Positions 1 through 6,378 of a stretch of DNA of 6,755 nt are shown here, in pieces. Below the pieces are notes generated by a model that was not told the DNA's origin, did not search any database, and saw nothing but the letters and a program-made list of their open reading frames with translations. The DNA lies in the NCBI GenBank assembly GCA_005792225.1, contig SXSP01000424.1:1-6755 (forward strand), given 5' to 3'. Made by a program: the position numbers and the translations under genes. Numbering within the stretch: position 1 is the stretch's first letter; the number at the start of each line of letters is the position of its first letter. This stretch comes from Bdellovibrionales bacterium (GTDB lineage Bacteria; Bdellovibrionota; Bdellovibrionia; Bdellovibrionales; JAMPXM01).

Positions 1-1
1 C

Positions 2-1351
2 ATCAAGGGAACCGAGAACCGCTTCTTCGTCGCCTTCATCGACCGGGCTAAACTCTCCGAGCGCGCCTTCCCGTTTAAAGTCGGTGACGAGGTCGTCACG
101 ATGGATGGTCAACCTCTGTCGGAAGTCGTCGCAAAACTTCAAGCTGAAATCATCGAGAACGTGCCGGAGACCGACAAGGCACTCGCCGAAGTCAACCTGA
201 CGAACCGTCGGGCCGCACGCGGTATCTCCGTTCCCCAGGGGCCCGTCGTCTTGGGTCTTAAGGCAAAAGGTTCCGATCGCGTTCGCGAAGTGCAGCTTCT
301 CTGGGACTACACGCCCGAGCGGGTCGCTCCCCGAAGCACGTTCGATACGAGAACAGCCCTCGGAGGCTTTAACCAACGATCCATCTTCCGACCTATCATG
401 GACGTTGAACTCGCCAATGAGACCCCAACTCCGGTGGAAAACCCGTTCGCTATGGGAAGTCGCAAGACGTTCACCCCCGATCTCGGTGTAAAGGTTTGGG
501 AGACTCCAAAGGAAAACGCGTTTCACGCCTACATCTATAAAGCTCCGGATCGTCGACTCGTGGGCTACGTTCGCATCCCCGGGTACATCGTTCCTGATTA
601 CAAGAAGGCGGTCACCGACTTCGCCGCGATCGTAAAGCAGTTTGAAGAGACGACCGATGCGATGGTCATCGATCAGGTGAACAACCCGGGTGGATCGGTC
701 TTCTATCTCTATTCGCTCGTGTCGATGCTCGCGGATCAGCCGATGAAGACTCCCCGTCACCGCATGTCGGTTTCACAAAATGAAGTGACTGAAGCCGTGG
801 AGCTGATCAACAAACTGAAGGATGTGAAAAACGACGAGGACGCGGCCAAAGCGCTCGAAGGTCAAGACTTCGACGGATACCCCGCGACTTACCAAGTGGC
901 GCGCTTCACGCTCGCGTACGCGGAGTTCATCGTTGACGAATGGAATGCAGGTCGCAAGCTCACGCGTCCTTACTGGATCGCGGGCGTTGATCAAATCAAT
1001 CCCGCTCCGGTTCATTACACGAAGCCCATCCTTGTTCTCGTGAACCATCTTGATTTCTCGGGCGGAGACTTCTTCCCCGGAATTCTTCAGGATAATAAGC
1101 GCGTAACCGTCATGGGAACACGGACGGCGGGAGCCGGTGGATACGTGCAATCGATCAAGATTCCGAACGGCGTAGGTGTCGCGTCTTTCCGCACGACGGG
1201 TTCGCTCGCGGAGAGGGTTTCGGGCAATCCGCTTGAGAACTTAGGGGTCACACCCGACGTTCCATATGAATTCACGGCCGAGGACTATCAGAATAACTTC
1301 GCGCCCTACGTGAAGGCCGTCAACGCCGCCGTCACGAAGATCGCTCCTTAA
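2..1351 (+). CDS. CPAF-family S41 serine protease, 5' end missing
   Basis: The reading frame is open to the left edge (449 codons visible), so the true start is outside; the ATG at 101 sits inside a PDZ-like segment (FPFKVGDEVVTMDGQPLSE) and is not the start. Numbering from that Met, the core contains VIDQVNNPGGS (190-200), the nucleophile region NHLDFSGGDFFPG with Ser320 (codon 1058-1060), GTRTAGAGGYV (337-347) and NPLENLGVTPD with Glu379 (codon 1235-1237). These blocks match, from memory, chlamydial CPAF (protease-like activity factor), whose catalytic residues are His105, Ser499 and Glu558; the Ser-Glu distance is 59 residues in both. The catalytic His should lie before the window. Chlamydial CPAF is a secreted zymogen that dimerises and cuts itself free of an internal inhibitory segment; the region between the PDZ-like part and the core seems shorter here. 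Export cannot be judged without the N-terminus. It ends convergently with hisN, with a 20-bp overlap. Confidence 0.93.
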   Translation: MKGTENRFFVAFIDRAKLSERAFPFKVGDEVVTMDGQPLSEVVAKLQAEIIENVPETDKALAEVNLTNRRAARGISVPQGPVVLGLKAKGSDRVREVQLLWDYTPERVAPRSTFDTRTALGGFNQRSIFRPIMDVELANETPTPVENPFAMGSRKTFTPDLGVKVWETPKENAFHAYIYKAPDRRLVGYVRIPGYIVPDYKKAVTDFAAIVKQFEETTDAMVIDQVNNPGGSVFYLYSLVSMLADQPMKTPRHRMSVSQNEVTEAVELINKLKDVKNDEDAAKALEGQDFDGYPATYQVARFTLAYAEFIVDEWNAGRKLTRPYWIAGVDQINPAPVHYTKPILVLVNHLDFSGGDFFPGILQDNKRVTVMGTRTAGAGGYVQSIKIPNGVGVASFRTTGSLAERVSGNPLENLGVTPDVPYEFTAEDYQNNFAPYVKAVNAAVTKIAP

Positions 1352-2147
1352 TTCCTAAAAATTCGCGGAGGGGCTCTTCGAGCCCCGCCGCGCACGTGAT
1401 CGCACTTCCCGTATCGATCCGCTCGTTCCCCTTCAGATCGAAAATTTTTGCGCCCGATTCCCTGATGATCGGTGTCAGCGCGGCGAGATCCCAGATTTTT
1501 ACATCAGGCTCCACGACGAGGTCCGCTCGTCCCGAAGCCACGAGCATATGCCCGTAACAATGCCCCCAGCCGCGAAACTTCTTGGTTCCACGAAGCAGCC
1601 GATCAAATAGATCCAAACGACCGATCCGCGCGAATCCCGAATGCGAGGTCGTGCAGAAGAGACTCTCCTTCAGGGACACCGCGCGAGAGGCGGCCATTCG
1701 CACGGGATCCGCGGTCGCGCTCGGCTTCCACCAAGCGCCCTCGCCGGTCGCACCGTAGTAGGTCTCGCCCAGGGCCGGCATATCGACCACTCCGAGGAGC
1801 GGCTGCCCCAAATATGCAACGCCGATCAAGGTTCCGAAGAAGGGAACGCCACAAACGAATGACTGCGTTCCATCGATCGGGTCGAGGATCCACTCAAAAC
1901 CGCTCGTCCCGCGCCGGCTCTCCGATTCCTCGCCGATGATCGCGTCATCCGGAAAGGCTTTTTCGATCATGGCTCGCAGTTCGCTCTCGACCTGGCGATC
2001 GGCGGCGGTCACCACCGACTTGTCGAGCTTCGTCTCCACTTTGAGATGTGGATCTTGATAATAGACGAGGGTCGTTTTTGAGACTCGTTTGGCCATGTCA
2101 AGCGAGTAGACAAGTCGGTCCCGGGTGTGATCGCGGTCGGTCTTCAT
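1332..2147 (-). CDS. hisN: inositol-monophosphatase-superfamily phosphatase, probable HisN-type histidinol-phosphatase
   Basis: A 271-residue cytoplasmic protein, the usual length for the family. Visible Mg2+-site motifs are TAAD (47-50), GEE (72-74), WILDPIDGTQSF (86-97, with Asp89, Asp92, Thr94) and KIWDLAAL (217-224, Asp220). Several blocks resemble HisN more than generic inositol monophosphatase: FGTLIGVA after the metal motif, GVVDMPALGE (119-128) and GHCYGHMLVASGRADLVVE (195-213). HisN removes phosphate from L-histidinol phosphate in histidine synthesis; relaxed activity on inositol or sugar phosphates is possible. The ATG at 2145-2147 was chosen because GGAAG lies 8 nt upstream and the family-like sequence begins soon after. 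An ATG at 2160-2162 adds only five residues, and the frame open back to 2273 looks unlike protein. No other his gene is visible. The last codons overlap a terminator-like hairpin and the 3' end of the CPAF gene. Confidence 0.88.
   Translation of the reverse strand: MKTDRDHTRDRLVYSLDMAKRVSKTTLVYYQDPHLKVETKLDKSVVTAADRQVESELRAMIEKAFPDDAIIGEESESRRGTSGFEWILDPIDGTQSFVCGVPFFGTLIGVAYLGQPLLGVVDMPALGETYYGATGEGAWWKPSATADPVRMAASRAVSLKESLFCTTSHSGFARIGRLDLFDRLLRGTKKFRGWGHCYGHMLVASGRADLVVEPDVKIWDLAALTPIIRESGAKIFDLKGNERIDTGSAITCAAGLEEPLREFLGIKERSS
1355..1392. terminator. strong hairpin at the convergent CPAF/hisN ends
   Basis: A 7-bp stem GGGGCTC/GAGCCCC with loop TTC (1370-1386) is extended, across one mismatch, by CGCGG/CCGCG (1364-1368 with 1388-1392). 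On the + strand it starts 13 nt after the CPAF stop, but no T-run follows. On the - strand it is followed by AATTTTTAGG, which resembles an intrinsic terminator, yet the hisN stop codon lies about 30 nt further on. It probably ends CPAF transcription; its effect on hisN is unclear. Confidence 0.55.
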
Positions 2148-2640
2148 CCTTTGAACTTCCATCCACTTAGCACGCGCTGTCCACTGAAAAAATATTTGGC
2201 ACTGACTCCGACATCGACGACGAACGCCAATTAAACCGAAATCCGCTGTGCCCTCGCTTTGCAATGCCCTCACTGTGGATGGCGAGCGACGTTGGACATC
2301 GGATGCACGCGGCGCTGAGACCTTCCTTCCAAGATAAATACGGTGTGTTGACCAACAAGGAGGAGGTCAGATCGAGATTCGCCGGGGGTTCCGCGAAAAG
2401 GAATTAGGCAGTTCCCCCAACTTCGCGTCATGGATGAAGTGCGAGGCGAATTCGGAATTTCGCATACTGCGTGGGCGCTCCCGGCCCGTTCGACGGTCAG
2501 GGTTGACTGGAGCGGGTTTGAGGGCGCACCCGAATTGCAACGACGAGGTTGCGAGAAGCGAAAAGTTTAAAAGGACCCACAGGCCGGAGCTGGATGCCCC
2601 GTTTCAAAGCCACGGAAGGCACTTTTATCAAGGAGGATGA
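2148..2640. other. gene-poor divergent intergenic region
   Basis: About 490 bp lie between the starts of hisN (-) and the subtilase-CAP gene (+). I found no convincing gene, RNA gene or clear sigma-70 promoter. It contains a strong Shine-Dalgarno-like run AAGGAGGAGG (2357-2366) with no ATG, GTG or TTG at a proper distance, a frame open from 2338 to a TGA at 2638-2640 that abuts the next GTG start, a short G5/C5 inverted pair (2383-2417 area), and an imperfect hairpin at 2446-2463 (GCG-AATT, loop CGG, AATT-T-CGC). The open frame has several AGG/AGA arginine codons, unlike the neighbouring genes, so it is probably not coding. The promoter for the subtilase gene, and any regulatory leader, must be here. 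Confidence 0.6.
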
Positions 2641-2643
2641 GTG
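2631..2643 (+). promoter_or_regulatory. ribosome binding site deciding the GTG start of the subtilase-CAP gene
   Basis: A full consensus AGGAGG (2631-2636) lies 4 nt before the GTG at 2641. The ATG at 2637 is in another frame and too close. The GTG start gives a proper lipoprotein signal peptide, which supports this choice despite the short spacing. A TGA at 2638-2640 closes the same frame immediately upstream. Confidence 0.8.
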
Positions 2644-4608
2644 AATCGTCGCGCGCGTATCACGACGGGAATTTTAGCGGTCACATCGACGCTAACTTTC
2701 AGTGGGTGTTCGTCCTATATGTCTTCAGGCTTTCTGCCCACGGAGACGATCGAAATGACATCTCTGAACAGCGAGGGCTCGTCAGGCGACGTCATCGCGC
2801 GCGAGAAAGTTCATATCAATCTCTCGAACCTTGCCGCCGACGGCACTCCCGCCATCGAAGCACCGAGCATGATCTTAACGGATGCGCGGTCGGGCCAAGG
2901 CCTCAAGGCCGTACGCGGAGCTCGCCTGCAAAAGGGAACCCGGCTCGTCGGACTTGTTGATAACGATTGCGCCGACGTGAAACCCCACGGCTTTTCGTCG
3001 CGGATGAAAGCCGCCAATCCAGGATCGAAACGTCTGAAGCTCCAAGCTTACGCGTTTACGCTGAACGAAGAAACCGACGTCGATCAATTGAGTGTCGACG
3101 CTCAGGATGATGAATGCGTCGTGCAAGTGAGCGAAGATGCCCTCGTTCACGCGGTCGCCGTCCCCAATGATCCCCTCTATTCTCGAATGGCTCACCTCAA
3201 CGCAATCGAAGCTCCAGCCGCCTGGGATACTTTCTTTGGCAGCCAAGGAATTAAAAATGACGTCATCATCGCCGTCGTCGACACGGGCATTGACTACAAT
3301 CACCCGGATCTCAACGCGAATATGTTCCGAAACAGCGACGGTACCTACGGTGCTGACTTCATCCAAAACGATAACAATCCCATGGATGACAACGGTCATG
3401 GAACCCACTGCGCGGGCTTGGCCGGTGCGGTGATGAATAATGGTGTCGGCGGCTCGGGCGTCATGGGGAGCCGAGTGAAGCTCCTCGCGATTAAGTCTCT
3501 CGACGCCAACGGCTCGGGACGCACTTCTCAACTTGTAAACGGAATCAACTACGCGATCGAAAAGAGAGCTAACGTCATCAGCATGAGCTTCGGTCAAAAC
3601 GGCGCTTCTTCCGTTCTGCAAACAGTTGTTCAAAACGCGGTTCGCTCGGGCGCGACCGTCGTCATGGCCGCGGGCAATGACGGTCGTCAGCTGACCTCGA
3701 GCAATTTCGTGAGTCCCGCCTCGTACGGTGCTTCGATTCAAGGAGCGATCGCCGTCGGCTCGATCACCAACAGCTTCGCTCGCAGCAGCTTCTCGAACTA
3801 CAGCACCACTTATGTTGAATTAGGTTCACCGGGATCAAGCATCTACGGAACGTATCCCGGAAATCGCTACGCTTCATTGAGCGGAACATCAATGGCGACC
3901 CCGGTTGCCGGGGGTGCTGCGGCCTTGATCATCGGCTATCTTCAGGCACGAGGAGTGACGCCGACACCGGCACTCGTTGAACAACTCCTCTTCGCCGGAA
4001 GTGTTAAGGACTCTAGGCTCACGTCCACGTTTCTGAACGGCAATCGCTTGAACCTGAATACGTTGGCGTCTTACTTGACGTCGCGCTACCCAGCTTCGGG
4101 AACTCAGCCTGTGGCCACGCCGACCCCTCGGCCTGCGGCGACAGCGACACCGCGGCCAGCGGCCACGCCGACTCCCGCTCCGCAGGCGACACCTGTTCCC
4201 GCGGCCGCATGCGGTTCGATGACGGGAATGGCTTGTGACGTCTTTAAATCCATCAACGCGGCTCGCGTGCAAAACGGTCTCGGAGAGTTACAGCCGAGCG
4301 CGAACTGCTTGAACCTGGCGCTCTCACACGCAAACGACATGGCCACGAACAACTTCTTCTCGCACACGAGCCCGACTCAGGGTGGATTCGTGACCCGCGC
4401 GAGTCGCTTTAGTTTGTCAGGTTTTGCGGGAGAAAATATAGCGCTCGGATATACGTCAGCCGCGAGTGTGACTCAAGGCTGGATGAACTCAAGCGGCCAT
4501 CGCGCGAACATCCTCAATTCAAATTATCGCTCGACGGGCGTTGCGGTCGTAGCGAACGCGAGTGGCCGAAGATACTTCGTTCAATGCTTCTCGAGCGCAT
4601 CGAGGTAA
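2641..4608 (+). CDS. lipoprotein: subtilisin-like S8 protease fused to a CAP/SCP domain
   Basis: 655 residues. Residues 1-23 form a lipoprotein signal peptide (basic start, hydrophobic run, TFSGC with Cys23; Phe at -3 is slightly unusual, and Ser at +2 suggests the outer membrane). Residues 24 to about 175 are a poorly conserved region, probably a propeptide. The S8 domain (about 178-480) has the full catalytic set: Asp214 in AVVDTGID, His253 in NGHGTHCAG, Asn346 in AAGNDG and Ser417 in LSGTSMATPVAGG. Residues 484-523 are a Pro/Thr/Ala linker. Residues 530-655 are a CAP domain of the YkwD type: His575 in FFSHTSP, Glu598 in GENIA, and His620 in SSGHRANI, the usual cavity residues. Cys524, 532, 556 and 649 could form disulfides, fitting an exported location. 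The S8 part hydrolyses peptide bonds; the role of bacterial CAP domains is largely unknown. The gene is monocistronic and convergent with the metzincin gene. Confidence 0.93.
   Translation: MNRRARITTGILAVTSTLTFSGCSSYMSSGFLPTETIEMTSLNSEGSSGDVIAREKVHINLSNLAADGTPAIEAPSMILTDARSGQGLKAVRGARLQKGTRLVGLVDNDCADVKPHGFSSRMKAANPGSKRLKLQAYAFTLNEETDVDQLSVDAQDDECVVQVSEDALVHAVAVPNDPLYSRMAHLNAIEAPAAWDTFFGSQGIKNDVIIAVVDTGIDYNHPDLNANMFRNSDGTYGADFIQNDNNPMDDNGHGTHCAGLAGAVMNNGVGGSGVMGSRVKLLAIKSLDANGSGRTSQLVNGINYAIEKRANVISMSFGQNGASSVLQTVVQNAVRSGATVVMAAGNDGRQLTSSNFVSPASYGASIQGAIAVGSITNSFARSSFSNYSTTYVELGSPGSSIYGTYPGNRYASLSGTSMATPVAGGAAALIIGYLQARGVTPTPALVEQLLFAGSVKDSRLTSTFLNGNRLNLNTLASYLTSRYPASGTQPVATPTPRPAATATPRPAATPTPAPQATPVPAAACGSMTGMACDVFKSINAARVQNGLGELQPSANCLNLALSHANDMATNNFFSHTSPTQGGFVTRASRFSLSGFAGENIALGYTSAASVTQGWMNSSGHRANILNSNYRSTGVAVVANASGRRYFVQCFSSASR
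4111..4203 (+). repeat. degenerate GC-rich repeat encoding the Pro/Thr/Ala linker
   Basis: Imperfect copies of a GCGGCCACGCCGAC-like unit (for example TGGCCACGCCGAC near 4112 and CGGCCACGCCGAC near 4160) encode repeated TPxP and RPAAT motifs at residues 491-521. It separates the protease from the CAP domain and is a likely site of length variation by slippage between strains. Confidence 0.7.
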
Positions 4609-5837
4609 ACGCGCTTCATTTCATCGAAATGCGTTTGCTTGAGTTTCCCCCGACGACTGCACATGAGGTTCGTGATGTCGATCTGGTAGCTGATCATCAG
4701 CTCCCGATCGACATCGTAGAACTCGATGTAGCAGTCCGGAAAACCGAGGATGTGTCCGAACTCGTGCCGAATGGTCCAACGTGAATCGTACTCGGTCGTC
4801 GGTTGATTCTCATCCATGACGATCGTGTTCGGAACCTTCACATGCGCCGTCACATTCGGTTCAAACTCGATGTGACTCATATTCGACTTCGATCCGTTTT
4901 GGAATTGAACGAGAAGCTGCCAAGCTCCCCACTTCCACTCCGCCTCAACATTCTCTTTTAGGTAAGTCGCGATCTTCTCGTTCTTGGGATCGACAAAGGG
5001 AATGGTGGCAAACGCGGGTTGAGCCGAAGTCCAACGGATATCGGAGCGCTCCCACTGAATCTCGAAATTCGATTCGTAGATGTCTTGACTGAAGGGTTTG
5101 TATTTTTCCCAGTAACCGCGAACGCTGTCTTTCTTCGCGATGATGTCATCGAGCTCTCGGGTACAGATTAAGAGTTCGTTCGCGTTTCCGCAGGTGCCGA
5201 TCAACCACTCGCGATACTTCGCCTGGTCAGCGGGAGAGAGTTCAGCCCATGCGTCCAAACGTTGAGCGAGTTCGGGCTCGCGGATGAGGAAGTAATAACC
5301 GCGAATATCGTTTCGGCGATTGTCGATCATTCCTTGTCGATATTTCTTGAGCATCAACCAGCGCGCGGCCACTTGATAAACTTGATCGGTTTCGTTACCC
5401 CAGAAAATATAATCGGCTTCAGTGAGGGTGGGATTTGCCGGGAGCGGCTCTGAGCCCGTGAGAACTTTCGCCATCGCCTGCGGCATCTTTTTTAATAGAT
5501 CTCGATGCCAACCCAAAATCACGCGAACATTATACTCGCGTGGGCGATCGATCGGGTAGCCACGCATCGTAGCTTCGGAAGTCAGCGAGATTTGATTGCC
5601 GGCCGCTCTCCCTTGATTGATCCGAATCAACCAATCGAGGTTCCGTTTACCGAGATCCAGGATGGGTTTTAAGATCTTGAAATCGGGATCGTTAAGCACT
5701 TCGGGGTTTTCGCTGAGGTGGCGCTGGTACTCAGGGCCCGTCATATCGAGTTCAAAGTGCGGCGGCGACTGTTGACTTGGCGACTCTGAGCACGATGCCA
5801 GAAAAACGAATGCGAAAAAGACGAAAAACTGCCTCAT
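4581..5837 (-). CDS. lipoprotein with a metzincin-type zinc protease site
   Basis: 418 residues. The signal peptide MRQFFVFFAFVFLASC ends in a perfect lipobox LASC (Cys16), followed by SES, so the protein should be lipidated and sent to the outer membrane. The C-terminal part has HEFGHILGFPD (358-368): His358 and His362 as zinc ligands, Glu359 as catalytic base, Gly365, and Asp368 in the third-ligand position, giving the HExxHxxGxxD form known from snapalysin-like metzincins. Met392 in TNLMCS fits the Met-turn about 24 residues later. The remaining 340 residues are not recognised; they are rich in Trp, Tyr and charged residues. Two cysteines (in LIGTCGN and LLICTR) lie close together, and others are at 369 and 393. 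The ATG at 5835-5837 is preceded by GAGGGGGG and a candidate promoter. The gene is convergent with the subtilase-CAP gene and overlaps it by 28 bp. Proteolytic function is inferred from the motif; substrate unknown. Confidence 0.85.
   Translation of the reverse strand: MRQFFVFFAFVFLASCSESPSQQSPPHFELDMTGPEYQRHLSENPEVLNDPDFKILKPILDLGKRNLDWLIRINQGRAAGNQISLTSEATMRGYPIDRPREYNVRVILGWHRDLLKKMPQAMAKVLTGSEPLPANPTLTEADYIFWGNETDQVYQVAARWLMLKKYRQGMIDNRRNDIRGYYFLIREPELAQRLDAWAELSPADQAKYREWLIGTCGNANELLICTRELDDIIAKKDSVRGYWEKYKPFSQDIYESNFEIQWERSDIRWTSAQPAFATIPFVDPKNEKIATYLKENVEAEWKWGAWQLLVQFQNGSKSNMSHIEFEPNVTAHVKVPNTIVMDENQPTTEYDSRWTIRHEFGHILGFPDCYIEFYDVDRELMISYQIDITNLMCSRRGKLKQTHFDEMKRVYLDALEKH
4608..4635. 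terminator. possible hairpin just after the subtilase-CAP stop
   Basis: CATTTC-ATC-GAAATG (4617-4631) is a perfect 6-bp stem with a 3-nt loop, extended across a one-sided bulge by AACG/CGTT (4608-4611 with 4632-4635). It starts at the stop codon of the + strand gene and lies inside the coding end of the - strand gene. No clear T-run follows on either strand, so termination is only suggested. Confidence 0.3.
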
Positions 5838-5860
5838 AAGCCCCCCTCGATCTCCCTCTT

Positions 5861-5888
5861 TTTATGCGGGAGGACGCGCGGTGGTCAA
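5861..5888 (-). promoter_or_regulatory. candidate sigma-70 promoter of the metzincin lipoprotein gene
   Basis: On the - strand, TTGACC (5883-5888) and CATAAA (5861-5866) are separated by 16 bp, giving 5/6 and 4/6 matches to the -35 and -10 consensus. Transcription would begin around 5855, leaving a short leader that contains the ribosome binding site. The -35 box lies immediately beyond the hairpin that ends the upstream small gene, a sensible terminator-then-promoter order. Confidence 0.5.
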
Positions 5889-5889
5889 C

Positions 5890-5922
5890 AGATCGTGGCG
5901 GGCCTCACGCCCGCCACGATCT
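5890..5922. terminator. perfect 14-bp inverted repeat after the 95-residue gene
   Basis: AGATCGTGGCGGGC (5890-5903) and its exact reverse complement (5909-5922) flank the loop CTCAC. It begins 7 nt beyond the stop codon of the small - strand gene, where a terminator is expected. The - strand lacks a T-run after the stem (GTTGACC follows), while the + strand has only TTTCC, so it may be a non-canonical terminator or an RNA-stabilising 3' hairpin. Confidence 0.6.
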
Positions 5923-5929
5923 TTCCTGA

Positions 5930-6217
5930 TTAGATGTGCCATCGGATGAGCGAATAATCGCGGTCTTTTTGAAATTCGTATCTCTCCAAGGGCCGTCTCC
6001 GAGAACAAACCCTTCGCACCATTCTCGGCTCCTCGAACAACAGAACGCCTAAGAGCCGTGCGGCTTTCATTGAAGCTAAGATAACGCGAAGATACCACTT
6101 CGATCTCGGCACCGACTTCAACGGTGCTTCGACGATTGGGACACGCGGGTTCCCGAGTTTCGGATTTTCGGCTTCGACGGGCTTGGGCTCCGCCATAGGC
6201 CTGATGTCATTAAACAT
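5930..6217 (-). CDS. small basic protein of unknown function (95 residues)
   Basis: I do not recognise this protein. The case for a real gene is the ribosome binding site AGGAG (6224-6228) placed 6 nt before the ATG, and a perfect hairpin just after the stop. Residues 1-40 are Pro- and charge-rich and probably disordered (RPMAEPKPVEAENPK). Residues 41-62 form one hydrophobic stretch with scattered Lys/Arg (YLRVILASMKAARLLGVLLF), more like an amphipathic, membrane-surface helix than a clean transmembrane span. Residues 65-77 are strongly basic (RMVRRVCSRRRP). The tail is aromatic and charged. There is no signal peptide or known motif. It lies upstream of the metzincin gene on the same strand, but the hairpin and a separate promoter suggest independent transcription. 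Confidence 0.65.
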   Translation of the reverse strand: MFNDIRPMAEPKPVEAENPKLGNPRVPIVEAPLKSVPRSKWYLRVILASMKAARLLGVLLFEEPRMVRRVCSRRRPLERYEFQKDRDYSLIRWHI

Positions 6218-6228
6218 AAACTACTCCT
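6218..6228 (-). promoter_or_regulatory. ribosome binding site of the 95-residue gene
   Basis: The + strand CTCCT at 6224-6228 reads AGGAG on the - strand, six nucleotides before the ATG at 6217. This is the best-placed ribosome binding site on the right side of the window and fixes the start of the gene. Confidence 0.75.
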
Positions 6229-6314
6229 GTTTACAAAGTGCGCATAACGGGAGTTGGGCCCGAAATGAGCGAAAAATTTTATGGGTGAGCGGATATGGAA
6301 AGACGAGGCAAGGT

Positions 6315-6329
6315 CATGTCATCGACATG
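6315..6329. repeat. short perfect inverted repeat in the leader of the 95-residue gene
   Basis: CATGTC and GACATG flank ATC, giving a 6-bp stem or a 15-bp dyad. It could be an operator or a small RNA hairpin; no function can be assigned from the sequence. Confidence 0.4.
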
Positions 6330-6348
6330 GTTTGCTGACCGACTTTCG

Positions 6349-6378
6349 AAAATATGGCTAGGGAGTCAGGACGATCAA
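6349..6378 (-). promoter_or_regulatory. weak candidate promoter for the 95-residue gene
   Basis: On the - strand, TTGATC (6373-6378) and TATTTT (6349-6354) are 18 bp apart, each matching 4 of 6 consensus bases. The -35 box would overlap the stop codon of the 29-residue frame. The leader would be about 125 nt and would include the palindrome CATGTC-ATC-GACATG (6315-6329). A TAAAAT at about 6277-6282 is an alternative -10 without a good -35. Confidence 0.3.

Noticed and set aside
773..1275. Two open frames on the - strand opposite the CPAF gene.
   Set aside because: They lie opposite strongly conserved protease sequence and have no family resemblance or convincing start context.
1472..1939. 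Open frames on both strands in other frames of hisN.
   Set aside because: Arg/Ser/Pro-rich sequences typical of out-of-frame reading of GC-rich coding DNA; the HisN frame explains the region.
2148..2273. Upstream extension of hisN to a start at 2273.
   Set aside because: The added 42 residues do not resemble the family, and the ATG at 2147 has a better ribosome binding site and gives the usual length.
2167..2358. 63-codon frame on the - strand upstream of hisN, TTG start.
   Set aside because: No ribosome binding site before the start and no recognisable protein.
2503..2571. TTGACT at 2503, TTGCAA at 2535 and AAAAGTTTAAAAGG near 2561 as promoter elements for the subtilase gene, including a flagellar-sigma-like reading.
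   Set aside because: None has a matching second box at an acceptable distance.
2875..3741. Long open frame (288 codons) on the - strand opposite the subtilase domain.
   Set aside because: It is antisense to a clearly conserved S8 domain, is rich in Val, Arg and Asp in the pattern expected of a mirrored coding frame, and has no recognisable domain.
5862..6098. 78-codon frame on the - strand overlapping the 95-residue gene.
   Set aside because: No good ribosome binding site; it runs through the perfect hairpin and the metzincin promoter, whereas the 95-residue frame fits the RBS and hairpin.
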